Assembly (NCBI GenBank): GCA_045604285.1
Contig: JAZUNS010000138.1
Location: 1-17,730, forward strand
Direction: 5' to 3'
Source: SIG636 sp045604285
GTDB taxonomy: Bacteria; Bacillota; Clostridia; Oscillospirales; CAG-382
DNA length: 17,730 nt
The notes under the pieces were generated by a model. It saw only the letters and a program-made list of their open reading frames with translations. It was not told where the DNA came from and did no database searches. The position numbers were made by a program, and so were the translations under genes. Shown here in pieces: positions 13,249 through 17,730 of the stretch. Position 1 is the first letter of the stretch, and each line of letters starts with the position of its first letter.

Positions 13249-15132
13249 ATGAGTGTACTTAACTGCAATAAAATTCACTTGGCGTATGGTACGGACGTAA
13301 TTCTTGAAGATGTCTCTTTTTCACTTAATGCCGGTGCAAAGCTTGGCATTATTGGAACCAATGGCGCAGGAAAGTCTACCCTACTTCGGATAATCTCCGG
13401 CGAATTAGACTGTGACTCCGGTACGGTATCTGTAGCAAATTCATTAAGCATAAGCAAGCTTGAGCAATATACAGACAGCTCCTTTGAGGGCATGACCGCT
13501 ATCGACGTCGCATTTTCTCGTTTTGCCAATCTTATCAAGCAAGAAGAAACACTCTCCAAAATGGAAGAAGGCTTACACGAAGGTGACGAGAAATTCATCT
13601 CTCAGTACACGCAACTTCGTGAACAGTTCAGTCTTTCCGGCGGCTATGAATATAAGTCCAAAGCTTTTTCAATGATGAAGAAATTGGGCTTTTCAGAGGA
13701 AGACCTATACAAGGATGCTTCTAAGCTAAGCGGCGGTCAAAAGACAAAGCTATCTTTAGCAGCTCTGTTTATGAGCTCTCCTGATATTATTTTGTTAGAC
13801 GAGCCCACAAATCATCTTGATATTGAAGCTACAACGTGGTTAGAAGAGCAAATACGCAATTCTTCCGCAACCTTTCTTATAGTTTCTCACGACCGATATT
13901 TTTTAGACAGGACTACAACCGAAACTTTAGAAATCGAAAACGGAAAATCCTATCATTATACAGGCAATTACTCGGTTTTTAAGGAGAAAAAAAAGAAGCT
14001 GCGTGAGGATGCGGAAAAGCATTATAACATACAGCAAAAAGAAATAGCCAGGCTCGAAGCTTTTATTGAAAACCAAAGAAAATGGAATAGAGAGCGCAAT
14101 ATTATCGCCGCTGAAAGCAGAATGAAAGCTATTGAGCGCATGGACAAGCTTGATCGTCCCGACCATTCACCCGAAGCAATAAAAATCAACATAAAAAGCG
14201 ATGCAAAAAGTTCTTATGACGTTTTATCTGTTAGAAATTTATGCAAAAGCTTCGGCAGCAAAAGTTTGTTTTCCAACCTATCATTCGAGCTTAAAAGGAA
14301 TGATCGTCTATTCATAATTGGTGGTAACGGAACCGGAAAATCTACGCTGCTCAAAATCATAAACGGCGAATTATCGTCAGACGGCGGTGTTGTAGACATG
14401 GGTTACAACCAACAGCCAGGATATTATGACCAAGAGCAAATGTTGTTAAACGAGTCAAACAACGTAATCTCAGAGCTCTGGGACGCCTATCCAAATTTTA
14501 CTCAAACAAATTTACGCAAAGCATTAGCTCAATACGGGTTTAGAGGAGATGACGTTTTCAAGGACGTAATTTCACTGTCAGGCGGTGAAAAGGCAAGATT
14601 GGCTATAGCAAAGCTCGTTCTTTCCGGCTCAAACCTTTTGATTCTTGACGAACCTACCAACTATCTTGATATTAGCTCTAAAGAAGTTTTAGAGAGTGCT
14701 TTGTCCGATTATGACGGGACCCTGATGTGCGTTTCCCATGACAGATACCTCATCTCTTCCCTATCGACAAAAATATTGGATATAGATGCAGTTTATCCTT
14801 CCGGATATATGTTATATAATTGTGGATACGAAGAGTATTTGCAAAAACGTCCTGTTTCTATATCAAGTGTCGAGAAAGAAAAAACAATTAGCGTCGGAGC
14901 CGCAGACTATAATAAAAGAAAAAAAGAGCAAAGCGATAAAAGGCGGGAGGAAAGACTAAGAGCGAAGTTAGAAGAGCAAATATCAAAAACCGAAGAAAGA
15001 ATAGCCGAGCTTGAAGCTTCGATTGAATTATACGCATCAGACTATATCAAATTATCTGAAATCGACGCTGAAATCAACAAGCTTAACAATAGCCTTGCAG
15101 AAGATTACGATAAATTAATAGAGCTGATATAA
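13249..15132 (+). CDS. ABC-F family ATPase (ribosome-associated type)
   Basis: A 627-residue soluble tandem ABC ATPase with no membrane domain, as in ABC-F translation factors and antibiotic-resistance proteins that act in the ribosomal E site. Domain 1 has Walker A 36-43, signature LSGGQ 160-164, Walker B ending LLDEP (182-186) and H214. Domain 2 has Walker A 358-365, LSGGE 443-447, LILDEP (464-469) and H497. The interdomain linker (about 245-305) is highly charged, with an EKKKKLRED segment and a WNRERNIIAAESRMKAIERM tip. A C-terminal charged coiled coil (about 555-625) recalls Uup/YdiF-type members. ATG 13249 is chosen over GTG 13243 because GGAGGTG lies 5 nt before it. Whether it confers drug resistance cannot be told from sequence alone; housekeeping is likelier. 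Confidence 0.92.
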   Translation: MSVLNCNKIHLAYGTDVILEDVSFSLNAGAKLGIIGTNGAGKSTLLRIISGELDCDSGTVSVANSLSISKLEQYTDSSFEGMTAIDVAFSRFANLIKQEETLSKMEEGLHEGDEKFISQYTQLREQFSLSGGYEYKSKAFSMMKKLGFSEEDLYKDASKLSGGQKTKLSLAALFMSSPDIILLDEPTNHLDIEATTWLEEQIRNSSATFLIVSHDRYFLDRTTTETLEIENGKSYHYTGNYSVFKEKKKKLREDAEKHYNIQQKEIARLEAFIENQRKWNRERNIIAAESRMKAIERMDKLDRPDHSPEAIKINIKSDAKSSYDVLSVRNLCKSFGSKSLFSNLSFELKRNDRLFIIGGNGTGKSTLLKIINGELSSDGGVVDMGYNQQPGYYDQEQMLLNESNNVISELWDAYPNFTQTNLRKALAQYGFRGDDVFKDVISLSGGEKARLAIAKLVLSGSNLLILDEPTNYLDISSKEVLESALSDYDGTLMCVSHDRYLISSLSTKILDIDAVYPSGYMLYNCGYEEYLQKRPVSISSVEKEKTISVGAADYNKRKKEQSDKRREERLRAKLEEQISKTEERIAELEASIELYASDYIKLSEIDAEINKLNNSLAEDYDKLIELI

Positions 15133-15194
15133 ATCAAGCATAAAGCATCGCACTCCGCATATAATTTATCATAATTAATACTAGGAGTGGTTTA

Positions 15195-15677
15195 ATGTTT
15201 ATCTACACTGTCAAGGCATCGAGAATAAAATACTTTGCATTAATTATCAGTTCGATGGCTATCCTTTTGACTTTAGCTTCAGTTGTACCAAAGGAAAAGA
15301 ATTTTCAATCCGTCGCTGTTGTTTCTTATGACTTCAGCAACGTATACACTAACGAAGATAGGGTGGATTTTTTAGAAAGTTTCGGCTACACGGTAGACGC
15401 TGCGCCCTTAGAAGTAGTATCTGTCGCCATCCCTTCCAGTTTTGACAGCGTGTACGAAAAATATAACGACATTCAGCGTGCTCAAGGGTTGAATTTAAAA
15501 AGATATGCAGGTAAATCCGTTACAAGATATACTTACAAAGTATCTGAATACGGCGACAAAGACTCTGCGGTTGTTGCAAATTTGCTTGTATATAACAACT
15601 CCATCATCGGCGGTGATGTATGCAGCACAGAGAATAACTCTTTTATACATGGCTTTAAAAAGCCTGACGACGTATAA
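15195..15677 (+). CDS. DUF4830 membrane-anchored protein
   Basis: A 160-residue protein with one N-terminal membrane anchor (11-31) and an exported C-terminal domain matching DUF4830 as I know it. Key segments are DRVDFLESFGYTVD (55-68), the AIPSSFDSVYEKYNDIQ segment (78-94), GLNLKRYAGK (98-107), TRYTYKV (110-116) and NLLVYNNSIIGGDVCS (129-144). The family is common in Clostridia and has no assigned function. AGGAGTGG gives a strong ribosome site before ATG 15195. It lies 62 nt after the ABC-F gene and 27 nt before the pseudouridine synthase, with no terminator seen between them, so the three genes may be co-transcribed. Confidence 0.8.
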   Translation: MFIYTVKASRIKYFALIISSMAILLTLASVVPKEKNFQSVAVVSYDFSNVYTNEDRVDFLESFGYTVDAAPLEVVSVAIPSSFDSVYEKYNDIQRAQGLNLKRYAGKSVTRYTYKVSEYGDKDSAVVANLLVYNNSIIGGDVCSTENNSFIHGFKKPDDV

Positions 15678-15704
15678 ACCTGCTTAATTCATAAAAGGAT
15701 AATT

Positions 15705-16430
15705 ATGGAAAAATACTGTGAAAGAATTGACAAGATAATATCATCTACAGGAAAAGCCTCAAGAAGTGAGGTTAAAAAGGCTGCTAAAAACGGATTGGTT
15801 AAGCTAAACGGAGTAACAATAAAAGATTGCTCAAAAAAAGCAACAGATGCCGATGTCTTAGCCTTTAACGGCGAGACGATAGTGTATAAAAAGTATATAT
15901 ATATCATGCTGAACAAACCCAAGGGATACGTTTGTTCTACCGACGACCCAACGTCGCCAATCGTGAATGAATTATTATCCGAGGAATTTCAAAAGCTTAA
16001 TCTGTTTAGTATTGGCAGACTTGATAAGAATACAACCGGGTTGGTCATACTTACTAACGATGGCACTTTAGCCCACAGAGTAATATCACCGAGCAGTAAC
16101 ATTTCTAAAATGTACGTTGCAGAAACAAAATTCGATATTACAAGCGAAAGCATCGAAGCGTTCTTTGCAGGCATTATCCTTGAAGACGGATATAAATGCC
16201 TCCCCGCAAAATTAGAATTGCTTTCTTCAAACAAATGTGTTGTAACCATAAGAGAAGGAAAATACCATCAAATCAAACGTATGTTCGAAGCGTTGTGTAA
16301 TAAAGTAGTTAATCTTGAGCGAATATCTATTGGCAATTTATCGCTGGACACCCGCTTAAAACAAGGCGATTTTAGACTTTTAGAAGACCATGAAATCGCA
16401 GCTTTATGCGCACCTGAAACCATTTGTTGA
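15705..16430 (+). CDS. RsuA/RluB-family rRNA pseudouridine synthase
   Basis: A 241-residue enzyme converting a uridine in ribosomal RNA to pseudouridine. An N-terminal S4 RNA-binding domain (about 5-62) is followed by the synthase domain, with IMLNKPKGYVCS (67-78), catalytic GRLDKNTTGL (104-113, D107), LTNDG (116-120) and REGKYHQIKRMF (185-196). The RsuA/RluB/RluE group signature is clear; deciding between 16S and 23S targets would need phylogeny. Length is typical. AAAGGA lies before the ATG. Its neighbour, an ABC-F ATPase, also acts on ribosomes, which may explain the grouping. Confidence 0.92.
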   Translation: MEKYCERIDKIISSTGKASRSEVKKAAKNGLVKLNGVTIKDCSKKATDADVLAFNGETIVYKKYIYIMLNKPKGYVCSTDDPTSPIVNELLSEEFQKLNLFSIGRLDKNTTGLVILTNDGTLAHRVISPSSNISKMYVAETKFDITSESIEAFFAGIILEDGYKCLPAKLELLSSNKCVVTIREGKYHQIKRMFEALCNKVVNLERISIGNLSLDTRLKQGDFRLLEDHEIAALCAPETIC

Positions 16431-16435
16431 ATTTA

Positions 16436-16450
16436 TGTGCAATATGCACA
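16436..16450. promoter_or_regulatory. Perfect 15-bp palindrome upstream of sugar-importer ATPase
   Basis: TGTGCA ATA TGCACA (16436-16450) begins 6 nt after the pseudouridine synthase stop. It lies in the 147-nt gap that probably carries the msmX promoter: TATTAT at 16507-16512 with TTTAAA at 16484-16489, spacer 17. The symmetry suggests an operator for a dimeric regulator, but it matches no consensus I can name with confidence. Confidence 0.35.
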
Positions 16451-16577
16451 AATCGTATATGCAAAGTTTGGTTATTTATTACCTTTAAATTATGGGCAGA
16501 ATTTGATATTATATACCAAGATAAAAACTTCACAATTAGTGTTTTTGTGTAAGCATATATTTTCAGGAGGACAAAAA

Positions 16578-17693
16578 ATGGCAAGTTTAACACTTAGGGG
16601 CATTACCAAACGTTATCAAGGCGGCGTTACTGCAGTTTCCGACTTTAACCTTGAAATAAAGGACAAAGAGTTTATTATTCTCGTTGGCCCTTCCGGTTGT
16701 GGTAAGTCTACTACACTTAGAATGATTGCAGGTCTTGAAGAAATCAGCGATGGCGACCTTTACATAGGCGACAAGCTCGTTAATGACGTTGCGCCCAAGG
16801 ATAGAGATATAGCGATGGTGTTCCAGAACTACGCTTTGTATCCTCATATGACCGTTTTTGATAATATGTCTTTCGGTCTTAAACTTCGCAAGGTTAGAAA
16901 AGAAGAGATTAAAAAGAGAGTTGAAGAAGCAGCTCGTATACTCGACATAGAAGCTTATCTCGACAGACGTCCCAAGGCTCTGTCCGGCGGTCAGATGCAG
17001 AGAGTTGCACTCGGTCGTGCTATAGTTCGTGAGCCTAAGGTTTTCCTTCTCGACGAACCTCTTTCTAACTTGGACGCTAAGCTTCGTGCATCCATGAGAA
17101 CCGAGCTTACCAAGCTTCACAAGAGACTGGGAACCACCTTCGTATACGTAACTCACGACCAGGTAGAGGCTATGACCATGGCTACCCGTATCGTTGTTAT
17201 GAAGGACGGTCTTATCCAGCAGGTTGATACTCCTCAGAACCTTTACGATACTCCTGTTAACGTATTCGTTGCAGGCTTCATCGGCACACCTCAGATGAAC
17301 TTCGTAAACTCTACCCTCGTAAAGAAGGGCGACGACGTTTATGTAAACTTCGGCGAATCCGCTTCCCTCAAGCTGCCGGCTGAAAAGGCTAACGATCCGG
17401 CTCTTAAGGAATACATCGGCAAGGACGTTATCATGGGTATCCGTCCGGAATGTCTGCATGACGAACCGGCTTACCTCGCTAACTTCCCGGATTCCACCAT
17501 CGAAGCATTCGTTGAAGTTACCGAACTTATGGGCGCTGAAATTTATCAGTACCTTGTATGCGAAGAACAGAACCTCACCGCTCGTGTTTCTTCCCGTTCG
17601 ACCGCCCGCGCAGGCGACACCATCAAGATCGCTATCGACGCTTCCCGTATCCACATCTTCGACAAGGATACCGAACGTTGCGTAATTCACTAA
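16578..17693 (+). CDS. msmX: Sugar ABC-importer ATPase, MsmX/UgpC type
   Basis: A 371-residue ATPase of the carbohydrate uptake (CUT1) class that energises sugar or oligosaccharide importers at the membrane. Motifs: Walker A GPSGCGKST (37-45), Q83, LSGGQ (135-139), Walker B FLLDEP (156-161) and H193. A C-terminal MalK-type regulatory domain (about 240-371) includes IMGIRPE-like and GRTD-type strands. The open frame runs back to 16437, but AGGAGG (16565-16570) fixes ATG 16578. No permease or binding-protein gene is adjacent, as expected for a shared ATPase serving several importers, like MsmX in B. subtilis. The second half uses mostly C-ending codons, unlike the neighbouring genes, suggesting high expression. 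Confidence 0.93.
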   Translation: MASLTLRGITKRYQGGVTAVSDFNLEIKDKEFIILVGPSGCGKSTTLRMIAGLEEISDGDLYIGDKLVNDVAPKDRDIAMVFQNYALYPHMTVFDNMSFGLKLRKVRKEEIKKRVEEAARILDIEAYLDRRPKALSGGQMQRVALGRAIVREPKVFLLDEPLSNLDAKLRASMRTELTKLHKRLGTTFVYVTHDQVEAMTMATRIVVMKDGLIQQVDTPQNLYDTPVNVFVAGFIGTPQMNFVNSTLVKKGDDVYVNFGESASLKLPAEKANDPALKEYIGKDVIMGIRPECLHDEPAYLANFPDSTIEAFVEVTELMGAEIYQYLVCEEQNLTARVSSRSTARAGDTIKIAIDASRIHIFDKDTERCVIH

Positions 17694-17720
17694 TTCATTG
17701 CGCCGTAATTCACTAATCCA
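17678..17720. repeat. Small tandem duplication at the msmX stop codon
   Basis: Bases 17678-17697 are repeated almost exactly at 17698-17720. Each contains CGTAATTCACTAAT (17681-17694 and 17704-17717), and the second unit is 3 nt longer. The first copy contains the last sense codons and the stop. It looks like a replication-slippage duplication with no obvious function. Confidence 0.75.
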
Positions 17721-17730
17721 AGCTTCATAG

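Noticed and set aside
16587..17690. A 367-codon open frame antisense to almost all of the msmX gene
   Set aside because: The sense frame has every ABC ATPase motif and an ideal ribosome site. The antisense product has no recognisable domain and reflects codon bias in a highly expressed gene.

Overview
The window suggests a low-to-moderate GC, endospore-forming Clostridia-type Firmicute. The evidence is a clear sporulation sigma factor G gene, a collagen-like spore-surface type gene, strong Shine-Dalgarno sites, CpsB/C/D phosphoregulators with a PHP-type phosphatase, an LCP enzyme and an SPxTG sortase-type sorting signal. I cannot name the species. No tRNA, rRNA, CRISPR array or transposase was seen.

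Region 1 (1-4588, + strand, visibly richer in GC) is a compact polysaccharide module. A hairpin-rich leader and terminator are followed by a near-consensus housekeeping promoter (202-230). Five tightly packed genes follow: a Wzz/CpsC chain-length regulator, a CpsD tyrosine kinase, a CpsB PHP-type tyrosine phosphatase, a sortase-anchored-type surface protein and an LCP (LytR-CpsA-Psr) glycopolymer ligase. No glycosyltransferase, flippase or polymerase is present, so only the control and attachment parts of the pathway are here. An identical 54-bp hairpin-containing direct repeat lies on each side of the module (98-151 and 4492-4545), each copy running into a different intrinsic terminator.

Region 2 (4589-12973, - strand, AT-richer) reads from right to left. 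First comes proC, from its own promoter, then an unassigned multi-pass membrane protein (possibly SpoIIM-like by synteny), a XerC/D-family recombinase whose first catalytic Arg is Lys, and a DUF624-like membrane protein, ending at an intrinsic terminator. Next is a monocistronic collagen-like gene with its own terminator. Then comes sigG, preceded by a good match to a SigF promoter. Last is a four-gene operon: sugar-phosphate isomerase/epimerase-type TIM barrel, CBM9-like protein, UPF0309 SIS-domain protein and metF. The first three genes of that operon overlap by 4 nt, which suggests a coordinated intracellular sugar-handling pathway joined unexpectedly to one-carbon metabolism.

Region 3 (12974-17730, + strand) starts with a divergent intergenic region containing TGTGGGAA repeats. 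It then has an ABC-F ATPase, a DUF4830 membrane-anchored protein, an RsuA-type rRNA pseudouridine synthase and, after a 147-nt spacer with a perfect palindrome, an MsmX/UgpC-type sugar-importer ATPase whose codon usage suggests high expression.

The strongest candidates for something undescribed are the TIM-barrel/CBM9/SIS/metF operon and the modular hairpin repeat that brackets the polysaccharide module. Most of the other genes belong to well-known families.
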